Part shown: piece after piece, positions 1-8,806 of the stretch
Numbering within the stretch: position 1 is the first letter of the stretch
Layout: every line of letters starts with the position of its first letter
Origin: an uncultured Atopobiaceae bacterium
GTDB taxonomy: Bacteria > Actinomycetota > Coriobacteriia > Coriobacteriales > Atopobiaceae
Assembly: GCA_910579165.1 (NCBI GenBank)
Contig: CAJTTF010000001.1
Location: forward strand, 124,001-188,000
Direction of reading: 5' to 3'
Length of the DNA stretch: 64,000 nucleotides
The notes under the pieces: model-generated
What the model was told of the DNA's origin: nothing
The model's database searches: none
What the model saw: the letters and a program-made list of their open reading frames with translations, nothing else
Program-made: the position numbers and the translations under genes

Positions 1-218
1 GCACTTCCTACGTGCGCGTTAGCAATCTCGGTGTAGTTGGATAGTTCACCGCGTTCAGCCACAACTTGAAGATCGTTAAAGCATGAACCATCGTTAAGGG
101 TAATAAACGCAAATTCTTTCATGTCGCGCGCTGATCGCACCCAGCCCGCAACGTCTACGGTCTGACCTTCAAAACCGGAGGCGTCTTTCCAAAACTTGCT
201 TATCTGCGTTCTCTTCAC
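1..218 (-). CDS. asnS: Asparaginyl-tRNA synthetase, N-terminal part (gene runs off the window)
   Basis: Only the first 72 codons are present, reading leftwards off the window. The translation carries the OB-fold anticodon-binding start typical of class IIb asparaginyl-tRNA synthetases, with motifs such as WKDASGFEGQTVDVAGWVRS, followed by FITLNDG and LQVV. The enzyme charges tRNA-Asn with asparagine in the cytoplasm. The GTG start at 218 is chosen because an AGAGGA Shine-Dalgarno lies just upstream of it (about 222-228 on the complement). The catalytic class II core lies outside the window, so AspS cannot be excluded with certainty, but the N-terminal wording fits AsnS better. Confidence 0.85.
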   Translation of the reverse strand, partial: MKRTQISKFWKDASGFEGQTVDVAGWVRSARDMKEFAFITLNDGSCFNDLQVVAERGELSNYTEIANAHVGS

Positions 219-244
219 GATATCCTCTTTCAACTTTTATGAGT

Positions 245-829
245 CTAGCTGTTGGTGTGCTTTGTGCTCGTATTGGCAAGAAGAGAAGGAAGGGGCGTTT
301 TTTCTAATGCGCGCGCAAGAGGATATCCCAGCGCATACATGACAACTGCTTCTCCTACCGCAAGCGATACTGCACCAAACAGATACATGAGTATGTAATT
401 CTGGTCGAGCGAGATGCTTGTGAAGGGAATGGTGTAAAAGCCCATACCCTGCAGAATGAGGGGAAGATACACAGGCACGATAAGGGCATTGGTCAGAACC
501 GGACCAAGAAGTGCAACGCCTAGACGCTTTCTAAAATGCCATATCCAGGCTGCTCCAAGTCCCGTTGCAAGGGCGCCAAAAAAAACGTCGAGAAGTCCCA
601 GCGCGCCCAGTCCCCCCATAAACATATTGATGAGGTTTGCCGCAGCGCAACCAAGCGAGAGTCCAATAATTGCATCGGGCGTAAAGAGTGCGAGAACACA
701 GAGCGCCTCAGATATGCGAAATTGGATGGGTCCCCAAGCGAGACTACCAAGAAAAAGAAGCGCGAAAAGGGAGGCGGCAGCATACACAGCTGCAATCATC
801 GCTATATTACTTACACGTTTTGCGTTCAT
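245..829 (-). CDS. queT: QueT-family queuosine-precursor transporter (ECF S component)
   Basis: A small, very hydrophobic protein with about five to six membrane segments. The signature LGSLAWGPIQFRISEAL followed by a FTPDAIIGLSLGC stretch is characteristic of the QueT family, the substrate-binding component of an energy-coupling-factor transporter for preQ1/preQ0-like queuosine precursors. Met at 829 is chosen over an in-frame Met at 853 because GAGGAG sits just upstream of the 829 codon, while nothing resembling a Shine-Dalgarno precedes 853. Many queT genes are controlled by a preQ1 riboswitch; I looked in 830-1000 and could not fold a convincing one. The gene follows the divergent glycosyltransferase upstream and ends 26 bp before asnS. 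Confidence 0.85.
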   Translation of the reverse strand: MNAKRVSNIAMIAAVYAAASLFALLFLGSLAWGPIQFRISEALCVLALFTPDAIIGLSLGCAAANLINMFMGGLGALGLLDVFFGALATGLGAAWIWHFRKRLGVALLGPVLTNALIVPVYLPLILQGMGFYTIPFTSISLDQNYILMYLFGAVSLAVGEAVVMYALGYPLARALEKTPLPSLLANTSTKHTNS

Positions 830-1033
830 GGTACTCCTCGTATCCTTGCTCATACATAACTGATAAGTACGACAACTGATAGGTAAGTATGCCTACTCTC
901 TTTGAGAATGAGGACGATTCTAGCAAATTAGGCGACAATGTACGATACTGCTAGAATAGAGCCCTCTACATAGAAGGCCTTCAATGCAGAAGCGCCATAT
1001 TTATATAAAGATATAAAGCGAACATAAGAAATT

Positions 1034-2359
1034 ATGAATCCAGCAATTGTTATTCCAACTTATTGGACGGCCGACCTCTCTGCAGTGGGTTCGTATGATC
1101 ACACAACCCTTGTAGACTCTGAGCACCCCGATTTGGCCCGTTGTCTTGACTCGCTTGATCAGGTCAAAGGTGTCATGCGTACGTTTATTTTGCTCGTTGC
1201 TCCTCCGGGTGTTGAGGAGGCTGCGCGCGCCCGCGTGGACGAGATTGCCGCAACCCATCCTCACCTTAATCCGCTCGTTATTGGCCGAGAAGAAGCGCGT
1301 CCCATTCAAAACGCTGTTGTGAACTGTGCCCCACGCCTCTCTGGCGAAACGGTTGGACTTAGGGGCTACGGTGCCATTAGGAACCTCGGCCTGCTTTGCT
1401 GTGCTGTGTTTGGTCATGATGTAGCAGTGTTTCTCGACGACGACGAAGTAGTCCTCAACGACCAGTTTCTAATTGATGCGGTCTACGGATTAGGACAAAT
1501 GACGAAGCAGAATCTTCCCGTGGTGGCAAAAACGGGTTACTGGGTGGATAAGGATGGGAACTATCTTTCCAAGGGCAATCCCAGCCCAACTGGTAAAAAA
1601 ACATGGGAGGATCGCTACTGGAACAAGACCGAGGATTTCAATACTTGGATGCGCCACGCCCTTGCTACAACGCGTATTTCTCGGTCAAACACTATGTACG
1701 GTGGTTGCATGTCGATTCATGCTGAAGCATTTTCTCGAGTGGGATTTGATCCGTATATTTCGCGCGGCGAGGATTTAGATTACCTTTTTAACTTGCGTCT
1801 TTATGGGATGGACGTGTGGTTTGATAACAAGTGGCGCGTGTTGCACCTTCCACCTACAACGCCTGACCCCGCAAACCGCTTTAGACAAAATGCGTACCGT
1901 TGGATGTATGAGCGCGAAAAGTTGGGACACGCGGGGGCAAAGATTGATTTGAAGCAAGTGACGGCGCAATCACTCATGCCTTATCCTGGAAAATTTCTCA
2001 CGGCGGATTTGGAGCGCAATATTAGAAGAACCGCTTTGCGTAGGGCACTCAAGACTAACAACCATAAAGAGTACTTTCAAATTTTCATTCGCGGCGTGGA
2101 CGAAGCACGCCTCAACGCGCAGCGCTACGCGGCTCTCTATCTCAATTTCCAGTCGTTTTGGCCAAACATCGTGGCGACGCTTTGGGAGTCGCGGCCGTTA
2201 GAAGAGTATATATATGAGCGCGGTTGCCCCGAGCCCCTTCGCGGCGTAAACCCATATACCTCTTCTGCCGAGCGACCCTCTGAGCCCATTCCGCCCGTAG
2301 GAGAGCCAGACGGTGTGGTGGAAGCGAGCGAAGCGCTCGATGTTTCATCAAACGCATAA
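1034..2359 (+). CDS. Glycosyltransferase family 2-like protein
   Basis: A 441-residue soluble protein. It starts with NPAIVIPTYWTADL, a typical GT-A nucleotide-sugar fold opening, and carries an acidic FLDDDEVVLND segment near residue 134 that fits the metal-binding DXD motif, then a SRGEDLDYLFNLRLYG segment that fits the acceptor-side ED motif. It most likely transfers a sugar from a nucleotide-sugar donor to a cell-envelope acceptor; the acceptor cannot be read from sequence. The C-terminal 60 residues are Pro/Glu/Ser-rich and probably disordered. No obvious Shine-Dalgarno precedes the ATG. It is followed after 76 bp by a phosphodiesterase in the same direction. Confidence 0.75.
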   Translation: MNPAIVIPTYWTADLSAVGSYDHTTLVDSEHPDLARCLDSLDQVKGVMRTFILLVAPPGVEEAARARVDEIAATHPHLNPLVIGREEARPIQNAVVNCAPRLSGETVGLRGYGAIRNLGLLCCAVFGHDVAVFLDDDEVVLNDQFLIDAVYGLGQMTKQNLPVVAKTGYWVDKDGNYLSKGNPSPTGKKTWEDRYWNKTEDFNTWMRHALATTRISRSNTMYGGCMSIHAEAFSRVGFDPYISRGEDLDYLFNLRLYGMDVWFDNKWRVLHLPPTTPDPANRFRQNAYRWMYEREKLGHAGAKIDLKQVTAQSLMPYPGKFLTADLERNIRRTALRRALKTNNHKEYFQIFIRGVDEARLNAQRYAALYLNFQSFWPNIVATLWESRPLEEYIYERGCPEPLRGVNPYTSSAERPSEPIPPVGEPDGVVEASEALDVSSNA

Positions 2360-2435
2360 TGATTGTTGATTGCAGTTGTTAGTATTTTGCATCTATGTCG
2401 TTTCTGGATTATAGGGCGTAGGAGGTGCGTACCTG

Positions 2436-2924
2436 ATGAAAACATCCTCTCAACGCATTGATATCATCTCCGACACACACGGGTACTTGAGCGAGGCCTT
2501 ACGTTACGAATTAGTCGGTGCCAACCTTATTGTGCATGCCGGTGACATTATTTCCTATGCAGATTATCGGACGCTGCTTTGCATTGCAGACGTACAAGCC
2601 GTTTTGGGGAACAATGATTTCGAAGGATCATATGGTCCCAGGGTTGAGCGGCATGGTAGGTTTAGCGTGGATGGTCTTGTTTTTGATGTTTGTCATTTTG
2701 AGCAGCGCCTGAATCCAGAAGGCGCCGATGTTTGCGTTTTTGGTCATACGCATCGTCCTGTTCTAGAAGAGAGACCATCCATTCAGTCAGAAAACTTGCA
2801 AACCCTCTTTGTGAATCCAGGATCCCCCACCTTTCCCCGTGGTGGCTATGGTCCCACCATGGCAAGGCTTTGGATTGCTGACGGAAGCATAAAGAACGCA
2901 GAAATGCTAGAGCTTGCTGATTAG
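2436..2924 (+). CDS. YfcE/MJ0936-type metallophosphoesterase
   Basis: A 162-residue calcineurin-like phosphoesterase of the small YfcE/Vps29 family. All metal-ligand motifs are visible in order: DIISDTHG at the N-terminus, HAGDI, GNND, a DVCHFEQR stretch, GHTHRP and a closing VNPGSPTFPR. Members are dimetal (often Mn) phosphodiesterases acting on small phosphodiesters in the cytoplasm; the physiological substrate is usually unknown. The start is well supported by AGGAGG upstream of the ATG. A conserved GNHD is replaced by GNND, which is common in this family. Confidence 0.85.
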   Translation: MKTSSQRIDIISDTHGYLSEALRYELVGANLIVHAGDIISYADYRTLLCIADVQAVLGNNDFEGSYGPRVERHGRFSVDGLVFDVCHFEQRLNPEGADVCVFGHTHRPVLEERPSIQSENLQTLFVNPGSPTFPRGGYGPTMARLWIADGSIKNAEMLELAD

Positions 2925-3020
2925 TGCCCGAGAAGCGCCAAGGCAGACGAGGAAACAAAAAGCGGAACATGTACCAGCGTGGCCTGTAAGGAGCTGCAAG
3001 GCTCGCAAGGTTTGGTGCGA

Positions 3021-3575
3021 TTAGTAGGGAGCGCCGAGCGGAGGAATCTGTTTGAGGCGCACCCACATGATGCGCTTTTGTTTTTGGTCTAAAAGGGCGT
3101 CCGCAAATCCTCCCAGATTAAGCATGCGTATCCCCATTACGTGCACAAGCTTACCTGCCTCTAGGGTTGAGGCGGCCGGGTTTTCCAAGAGCTGCAATTC
3201 TTCAGCATATGCTTCTCGCACGATACGCGCCGCTTCCTCATCACAGATGATGAGCGTATTTGGCTGTAAGCTGGTAATAGTGAGGCGCAACAAATCCCCC
3301 GAAAGAGGGGCGCCAGATGACTGTATGGTTGCTGCCGTGCACCATGCCTCTGGTGGGTATCCCAGCGCATCAAGTGCTGCGCGAAGAGCCTCTCCGTCTG
3401 GACCACTGAGGAGTTCGGCACCGTTTTTCTCGGCATCTGAGAGATTACCTTTGAGAATGAGAAGGGGTGAAAACGCCTGACCTGCGAGATTAACTCCGTC
3501 ATCTTGGAGCTTCCGCGTCTCTTTTTGCATTACCTCAAGGTAGGCTGCGCGTATGTCGTCGTTTGTATGGGTCAT
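3021..3575 (-). CDS. Hypothetical protein with faint uracil-DNA-glycosylase-like features
   Basis: I do not recognise this protein securely. The middle contains a GPDGEALRAALDALGY segment and a later LQPNTLIICDEEAARIV segment that resemble the GPAG..L...L...G and LKPKVILALG..A stretches of the family 4 uracil-DNA glycosylase fold, but the catalytic and Fe-S cysteine motifs are not evident. A DNA-repair role is therefore only a suggestion. The start is uncertain: an in-frame TTG at 3656 and ATGs at 3605 and 3575 are possible and none has a good Shine-Dalgarno; 3575 is chosen because conserved-looking sequence begins there. The gene is convergent with the phosphodiesterase upstream in the window. 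Confidence 0.55.
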   Translation of the reverse strand: MTHTNDDIRAAYLEVMQKETRKLQDDGVNLAGQAFSPLLILKGNLSDAEKNGAELLSGPDGEALRAALDALGYPPEAWCTAATIQSSGAPLSGDLLRLTITSLQPNTLIICDEEAARIVREAYAEELQLLENPAASTLEAGKLVHVMGIRMLNLGGFADALLDQKQKRIMWVRLKQIPPLGAPY

Positions 3576-3629
3576 GATAGAAGTATTGTTCGTCTCTATC
3601 ATCATAGCGTAATCGCTGGCGTACTTACG

Positions 3630-3765
3630 AGCGTGCTTACTGAGATTGGGTTGCAAATCATAAATTAGGTTTCATACAAAAGCTTTGTGGGTGAGTTGTA
3701 TCCACTAGCGCACTTGCTAGCGTACTCGCTTAGATTAGGTTGCATATAAAGGCTTGGTGGGGGAA
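3630..3765. repeat. Decayed direct repeat, period about 89 bp, at the start of the UDG-like gene
   Basis: Two diverged copies of a segment containing AGATTGGGTTGCA / AGATTAGGTTGCA begin near 3630 and 3719. Each is followed by similar sequence ending in GGCTTGGTGGG or close variants. The first copy overlaps the possible 5' end of the minus-strand gene, so the gap to trxA probably arose partly by tandem duplication. No gene was recognised here. Confidence 0.55.
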
Positions 3766-3853
3766 TATAAGAAACGTTTGAGTAGATGGCATCGGTCTTG
3801 ATCGGTCGCATGGATCTAATACACCTTTATAGAGCAGCTATTTAGGAGGGCAC

Positions 3854-4174
3854 ATGGCAGAAACAGAGCTTACAAAGAATAATTTTGAATCCTTTATCTC
3901 TAAGGGCGATAAACCCGTTCTTGTAGATTTTTGGGCAAGTTGGTGCGGTCCCTGCCGCATTCTTTCTCCCGTTGTTGATGAGATAGCAGATGAACTCGAG
4001 TCCAAGATTGAAGTAGGAAAATGCAATGTGGATGACAACCAAGAATTGGCTATGAAGTTCCAGGTTATGAGCATTCCTACGCTCATTCTCTTTAAAGAGG
4101 GAAAGCCTGTGCACACTATGGTTGGCGCTCAATCCAAAGAGGCCATAGTCGCTGAGATTAATAAACACCTATAA
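3854..4174 (+). CDS. trxA: Thioredoxin
   Basis: A 106-residue classical thioredoxin. The active site WCGPC is preceded by VDFWAS, and the conserved cis-proline stretch IPTLILF is present, so the protein should act as the cytoplasmic dithiol reductant for ribonucleotide reductase, peroxiredoxins and similar partners. Length is standard for the family. The start is fixed by TTAGGAGGGCAC immediately upstream of the ATG. It is a single-gene unit: a strong terminator follows at 4312. The last codons (AATAAACACCTATA) are repeated just after the stop, a small tandem duplication of the gene end. Confidence 0.95.
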   Translation: MAETELTKNNFESFISKGDKPVLVDFWASWCGPCRILSPVVDEIADELESKIEVGKCNVDDNQELAMKFQVMSIPTLILFKEGKPVHTMVGAQSKEAIVAEINKHL

Positions 4175-4311
4175 CTGAGACCAATAAACACCTATACATA
4201 AGTATCTATCAACAGGTCTTTACTGATAGATACTTACACGGGGATATCTATACGTAAGCATTCATTACTAAGCAAGCATCATTTTGAAAACGATGCATGC
4301 GCCATGCATGC

Positions 4312-4335
4312 AAGGGGCCAGAAGGCCCCTTTTTT
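4312..4335 (+). terminator. Rho-independent terminator after trxA
   Basis: An 8-bp perfect stem AAGGGGCC / GGCCCCTT with an AGAA tetraloop is followed directly by a T run. It separates trxA from the PAP2 gene. Confidence 0.9.
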
Positions 4336-4395
4336 ACTGCGTTTATCCCGTCTTTGCGCTAAACTAGACCGGCGTATATTCAGAAAGGACGAAGT

Positions 4396-5364
4396 ATGTC
4401 GGACAAAGACCGTAAAGAAACGGCGCAACAGGTAAATCCTGCAGCGCAAGACAAGGGTGCTATTGCTGTTAACCTTGTAAAGAAAGACAGGATCAAACGC
4501 TTCCTCGCACAAAGACAGCGCAACGCTATCTGGGTTGCCGCGATTGTCGCAATCCTTATGGCAATTTTGTATCTTTGTGGTGCGCTCAGCGGGTTTGATT
4601 CCTGGGCACGCGATGCCATTATCGCCGCACGCTTTAACGGAGCAACTTTTTTCTTTAAGCAGCTTACGCAATACCTCAATCCCTTCGTGCTAGCCCTGGT
4701 CATAACAGTTATTGCAGCTTTTGGTCCCGGAAGACACCCGGCACTTTCTCTCACGCTGAATACTGCCGCTGCGTTTCTTCTTAATGAGATTCTGAAAGTT
4801 ATCTTTACGCGTGAACGTCCAACCGGTTCGCACCTCCTCACAGAAACAGGTTATTCGTTTCCCTCTGGCCATTCTGTTCTTGCCATGGTCTTTTTTGGTT
4901 TTATTATTTGGCTCATTTGGCAAACTCTGCGCGATCGCACGGCTTGGAAATGGTTCCTTACGATTATTTTTGCATTTATCATCTTTAGCATTGGCTTCAG
5001 CCGAGTTTACCTTGGCGTTCACTGGCCGAGCGATGTCATTGAAGGATGGGCAGTAGGATTTATTTGGTTGATGTTTTTCATAAAGGTGTGCGCTCCCCGC
5101 TTGCAAAATTCTGAAGTCGTTTTGAAGACTACGGCGTTTTATCGGCAGCAAGGCCAAGAGGGCGCCTCCAAGAATCGCACCCCCAACTGCCTCCGCTCAA
5201 AGCTCCAAATGACTCGTCTCCATAGGGGCTTGCAAGAAAAGCGTTCATTTGCGGCAACGCAGTCCAAGAACACTGCTGCGGCACCGCAAGAAAAGCGCCC
5301 ATCTGCTCAGGCGCAAACCCCCCGTCCTTCTTCAAATGATCGAAAGAACGCGTCCAGAAAGTAG
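4396..5364 (+). CDS. PAP2-superfamily membrane phosphatase
   Basis: A multi-pass membrane protein with the three PAP2 phosphatase motifs: KVIFTRERP, then FPSGHS, then SRVYLGVHWPSDV. Such enzymes remove phosphate from lipid phosphates such as phosphatidic acid, phosphatidylglycerophosphate or undecaprenyl diphosphate; the sequence does not say which. Residues about 1-35 and the last 80-90 residues are hydrophilic, Lys/Arg/Ala/Ser/Gln-rich and look disordered, which is longer than in most bacterial members. The stop lies 9 bp before the pgi start, suggesting cotranscription. Confidence 0.85.
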   Translation: MSDKDRKETAQQVNPAAQDKGAIAVNLVKKDRIKRFLAQRQRNAIWVAAIVAILMAILYLCGALSGFDSWARDAIIAARFNGATFFFKQLTQYLNPFVLALVITVIAAFGPGRHPALSLTLNTAAAFLLNEILKVIFTRERPTGSHLLTETGYSFPSGHSVLAMVFFGFIIWLIWQTLRDRTAWKWFLTIIFAFIIFSIGFSRVYLGVHWPSDVIEGWAVGFIWLMFFIKVCAPRLQNSEVVLKTTAFYRQQGQEGASKNRTPNCLRSKLQMTRLHRGLQEKRSFAATQSKNTAAAPQEKRPSAQAQTPRPSSNDRKNASRK

Positions 5365-5373
5365 AACGTGGTC

Positions 5374-7074
5374 ATGAGCTATCCTGCACCGGTTGATCCC
5401 ACACAAACTTCCGCTTGGAAGAAGCTAGCGGAGCATTTTGAGAAACTGAAGGCTGACGACTTCAATCTGCGCCGCTGGTTTGCAGAGGATACTCAGCGCG
5501 TTGCCTCCATGACGTTTGACGTAGAGGACTTACGCTTCGATTTTTCTAAGAACCTCGCCACGCAAAAAACGCTCACCCTTCTTTGTGAGCTTGCAAAAGA
5601 GGTACATCTTGACCAACGCATCCGGGATTTACAAAGCGGCGCGCACATTAATACGAGTGAAGATAGGGCTGTTCTCCACTCTGCACTGAGGCGTCCCAAG
5701 GATGAAGATCACCTTATCGTAGATGGGCAAGACACCACACAAGACGTTCAAGAAGTTCTTGAGCACATGTATGCATTCGCCGACAAAGTGCGCTCGGGCG
5801 CCTGGAAGGGTGCGTCTGGCAAGCCCATTAAGACGGTAATCAATATTGGGATAGGTGGCTCTGATTTGGGCCCAGCCATGTGCTACGAGGCCCTCCGCTC
5901 CTTTGCGGATGCCGGTATCTCAGCGCGTTTTGTCTCCAACATTGATCCCAACGATCTCGCCGAGAAAACCCGCGACCTTGATCCTGAGACAACCCTTTTC
6001 ATCATCGTATCTAAAACATTCACCACGCTCGAAACAATTACTAACGCCAAACTTGCAAGAACGTGGCTTTTGAAAGGCCTTGAGGATGCGGGTGTCATTT
6101 CTACAGATGAGGCAGCACAAAAGCAAGCCATCGCCCGTCATTTTGTTGCTGTTTCCACTCAGCTTGATCTTGTCGAGGAGTTTGGCATTGATCCTGAGAA
6201 CACGTTTGGATTCTGGAATTGGGTTGGGGGACGTTATAGCGTGGATTCAGCAGTGGGCCTGGTGCTTGCGGTTGTCTTTGGACAGGAACGCTTTGAAGAG
6301 TTTCTTGCTGGCATGCACGCTATGGACACCTACGTTGCCGAGACGCCCTTTGAGAAGAACGCCGCTGTACTTATGGGCCTTCTTAACATTTGGTACGTGA
6401 ATTTCTTCCATTTCTACTCACATGCGGTGCTCCCGTACAATCAGTATCTCTCTAGGTTTCCTGCGTATTTGCAACAATTAACGATGGAGTCAAATGGGAA
6501 ATCAGTGCGCTGGGACGGCACGCCCGTTACCTGTCATACCGGTGAGGTTTTTTGGGGAGAGCCTGGCACCAACGGCCAACATGCTTTTTTCCAACTGCTT
6601 CATCAGGGAACCTCGCCCATTCCCGCTGATTTCATTGCCTTTGTAAACACGCCCAATCCAGTGGTTGAAGGGGCACAGGATGTGCAAGAACTTCTGTTGG
6701 GAAACTTCCTGGCGCAAACCAAGGCACTCGCGTTTGGAAAAACGCCAGAAGAAGTAGCGGCCGAAGGCGTGGACGCCCAGCAGGTGAGCGCTCGTACGTT
6801 TTCTGGCAACCGCCCTTCAACATCTATTTTTGGTATAGCGCTCACGCCCTATTCTTTAGGTGAACTCATAGCGCTTTACGAATACATTACGTTTGTAGAG
6901 GGAAGCATCTGGGGTATCAATTCTTTCGATCAGTGGGGCGTGGAACTGGGGAAGGCACTGGCAAAACGTATTACGCCGGCTCTCTCGCAATCTGATAATG
7001 CTCTGCAAGAAGAGGACGCATCCACCAAGAGTCTCATTGAGTTTTATCGGATGCACGTTACTGATTTGGACTAA
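5374..7074 (+). CDS. pgi: Glucose-6-phosphate isomerase
   Basis: Converts glucose 6-phosphate to fructose 6-phosphate in glycolysis. Family signatures are clear: INIGIGGSDLGPAM, FIIVSKTFTTLET, WVGGRYSVDSAVG, and the C-terminal FDQWGVELGK signature. Length (about 566 residues) fits the long PGI class found in E. coli and many Actinomycetota. The ATG at 5374 is chosen; a GTG two codons earlier at 5368 is equally in frame, and the Shine-Dalgarno is weak for both, which fits coupling to the PAP2 gene. The last 12 codons are duplicated beyond the stop. Confidence 0.95.
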   Translation: MSYPAPVDPTQTSAWKKLAEHFEKLKADDFNLRRWFAEDTQRVASMTFDVEDLRFDFSKNLATQKTLTLLCELAKEVHLDQRIRDLQSGAHINTSEDRAVLHSALRRPKDEDHLIVDGQDTTQDVQEVLEHMYAFADKVRSGAWKGASGKPIKTVINIGIGGSDLGPAMCYEALRSFADAGISARFVSNIDPNDLAEKTRDLDPETTLFIIVSKTFTTLETITNAKLARTWLLKGLEDAGVISTDEAAQKQAIARHFVAVSTQLDLVEEFGIDPENTFGFWNWVGGRYSVDSAVGLVLAVVFGQERFEEFLAGMHAMDTYVAETPFEKNAAVLMGLLNIWYVNFFHFYSHAVLPYNQYLSRFPAYLQQLTMESNGKSVRWDGTPVTCHTGEVFWGEPGTNGQHAFFQLLHQGTSPIPADFIAFVNTPNPVVEGAQDVQELLLGNFLAQTKALAFGKTPEEVAAEGVDAQQVSARTFSGNRPSTSIFGIALTPYSLGELIALYEYITFVEGSIWGINSFDQWGVELGKALAKRITPALSQSDNALQEEDASTKSLIEFYRMHVTDLD

Positions 7075-7114
7075 ATGAGTTTAATAGGATGCACGTTACT
7101 GACCTGAACTAAAA
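7039..7114. repeat. 38-bp tandem duplication of the pgi gene end
   Basis: Two adjacent copies of 38 bp, from 7039 and 7077, share GGATGCACGTTACTGA and a trailing CTGAACTAAA-like end with few differences. The first copy encodes the last residues and stop of pgi; the second is a downstream scar. Confidence 0.8.
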
Positions 7115-7136
7115 TTACGAGAGAGATGAGGTATTT

Positions 7137-8153
7137 GTGCTAGAGCTTATTAACATACAGAAGGTTGTTGTTGGACCCAAGCATCTTGTGGCAACGCTCA
7201 ATTTTGCCCCGGGCGGACCAGTCATGACCAACGCAAATCCTCAGGCGACGGAGCGCGTTAAATGGTTGCTGCCAGAGATAATGCGTCATGCTTGCACCGG
7301 AGATACCGGCAAGAAATTTGGAACCTCTCTCTCCCGTACAGAGATTGCTCATTTGGTGGAGCACGTCACCCTTGAGCTTATGGCGCTTTCTAGCGATGCC
7401 ACCCCCATTATTTCGGGGCGGACACGCCGCGTAGCAGATCACCTCTATGAAGTTGAAATCGCTGCTCCTGATGACGTTCTTGCCGTTTCTGCGCTTTGCT
7501 CGGCAGTATTCATTGTTAACTGGGCATTCCAGGCGCGCGACAACAAAGGAGCTCCTAACGTGGAGGCAATTGTTGGCGGCATCCAGCGCCTTATGGGCAA
7601 GACGAGTGAAATTGAGGAAGAGCTTCAAAAGAAAAAAGAGGAAAAAGAGGCCAAGGCAGCTGCAGAGGCAAAAGCTCGCGCAGAGGAAGAAGAGGCCGCC
7701 CAGAGACGCGCTGCTGAAGAGGCAGCCGCCGCTGAGGTTGAGAAGCTTGAGAATAAGCCTTCCGAGACAGGCTCGCTAGGCAGCGCTCATCTTGATGCCC
7801 CGTCTGCTGTCTCGGAACCAACGCCGCGCGATCCTAAGTTTATGACCGGGCCTATTGAAATACTGTCTCCTACGGATGAGATAAGCGTCGATTCGCTCGC
7901 ATCCTCTGTCTCATCCGCTACAGAAGTGTCAAAAGAAAGTCCTGAGAGCATCGCGGCATTAGAGAACGCTGCCGCAACAACCGGTGGCGGGATTTCCTCA
8001 GGTACCGGAGACGCAACAAGCGTCAAAGCTTCCGGAGGCGAGGCTTGTTCAGAATCCGCGCCAAAGGAGACCAAGGTACCGGAGAAAATTCATCTTGGCA
8101 CTACTGTTGGGTTTATGAATCCCTCTGCCCCCAAGATGGAAGATGACTTTTAA
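7137..8153 (+). CDS. Protein with a cyanophycin-synthetase-like N-terminal domain and a charged coiled-coil tail
   Basis: The first 155 residues resemble the N-terminal domain of cyanophycin synthetase: a LLPEIMRHAC segment, a GTSLSRTEIAHLVEHVTLEL segment matching the LAHVIEHVALELQ signature, then a YEVEIAAPDD segment and an Ala-rich helix. The ATP-grasp and Mur-ligase-like domains of cyanophycin synthetase are absent. Residues about 160-205 form a Glu/Lys/Ala-rich coiled coil and the rest is Ser/Thr/Glu-rich and probably disordered. A GTG start with GAGATGAGG upstream is used. Function is unknown; position before YtxH and NodB deacetylase genes hints at an envelope or stress role. Confidence 0.65.
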   Translation: MLELINIQKVVVGPKHLVATLNFAPGGPVMTNANPQATERVKWLLPEIMRHACTGDTGKKFGTSLSRTEIAHLVEHVTLELMALSSDATPIISGRTRRVADHLYEVEIAAPDDVLAVSALCSAVFIVNWAFQARDNKGAPNVEAIVGGIQRLMGKTSEIEEELQKKKEEKEAKAAAEAKARAEEEEAAQRRAAEEAAAAEVEKLENKPSETGSLGSAHLDAPSAVSEPTPRDPKFMTGPIEILSPTDEISVDSLASSVSSATEVSKESPESIAALENAAATTGGGISSGTGDATSVKASGGEACSESAPKETKVPEKIHLGTTVGFMNPSAPKMEDDF

Positions 8154-8169
8154 ACAAGATTAAGGAGAC

Positions 8170-8727
8170 ATGATGGTTAAAAAGAAACACGGTTTTGCGT
8201 TTGGAGCATTCCTTGGAATGGGCATTGGCGCCCTAACAGGACTACTTTTGGCCCCGCGTTCGGGCGAGGAATCAAGGAAGATGCTGGCGGGAGCAGCTAA
8301 TGATGCTACCGATAAAGCCCTGGAAGCCATTGATACGGTTAAGGGCGCATACGAGCAGGGAGCACGCGATATCAACAAAAGCGTGCAACACGTGCGTCCC
8401 GTTTTGGCATCACGCACCGACGAGTTGCGCGCAAAGGTAGAACTTGCCCGTGCCCGCATGGAGCAGATGCGCACAGAGCTTTCCTCTACGATAGATTCAG
8501 CCTCATCTTCAGTTGATGCCGCCGTGAGCCATGCGGTCTCGCACAACAATCAGAAGGGTGCCAATATCCGTAGGACGAAAGCGGCTGCTTCTGCGAAAAA
8601 AGCACAGGCAACAAAGCAAAAGAAAGCAGCACAGGCTAAGGCAGCAAAGAGAGTTAAAACCGCCAAGAAGGCTGCCGTGAAGGCGACAAAAAAGACAGCC
8701 GCTGCCGCAAGGCGTTTAGCAAAATAG
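8170..8727 (+). CDS. YtxH-domain protein with a histone-H1-like Lys/Ala tail
   Basis: The N-terminus FAFGAFLGMGIGALTGLLLA followed by PRSGEESR is the Gly-rich membrane helix plus PxSGxExR motif of the YtxH family, small proteins associated with general stress and the envelope. Residues 60-115 are amphipathic and helical. The last 60 residues consist almost entirely of Lys, Ala, Arg and Thr in AKKA-type repeats, resembling histone-H1-like tails; binding to nucleic acid or to anionic polymer is possible but only inferred. AAGGAG precedes the start; either of two consecutive Met codons could serve. Confidence 0.75.
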   Translation: MMVKKKHGFAFGAFLGMGIGALTGLLLAPRSGEESRKMLAGAANDATDKALEAIDTVKGAYEQGARDINKSVQHVRPVLASRTDELRAKVELARARMEQMRTELSSTIDSASSSVDAAVSHAVSHNNQKGANIRRTKAAASAKKAQATKQKKAAQAKAAKRVKTAKKAAVKATKKTAAAARRLAK

Positions 8728-8806
8728 TGACGCTCAAAAACGACAGCGACGAGTAGCTCAATACTTTGAGGTCTTTGCAAAGCAGCATTCTGACGGTGGA
8801 ACAAAC

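Noticed and set aside
830..1033. A preQ1 riboswitch before queT
   Set aside because: Expected from family knowledge, but I could not find the hairpin plus A-rich tail pattern on the minus strand in this region.
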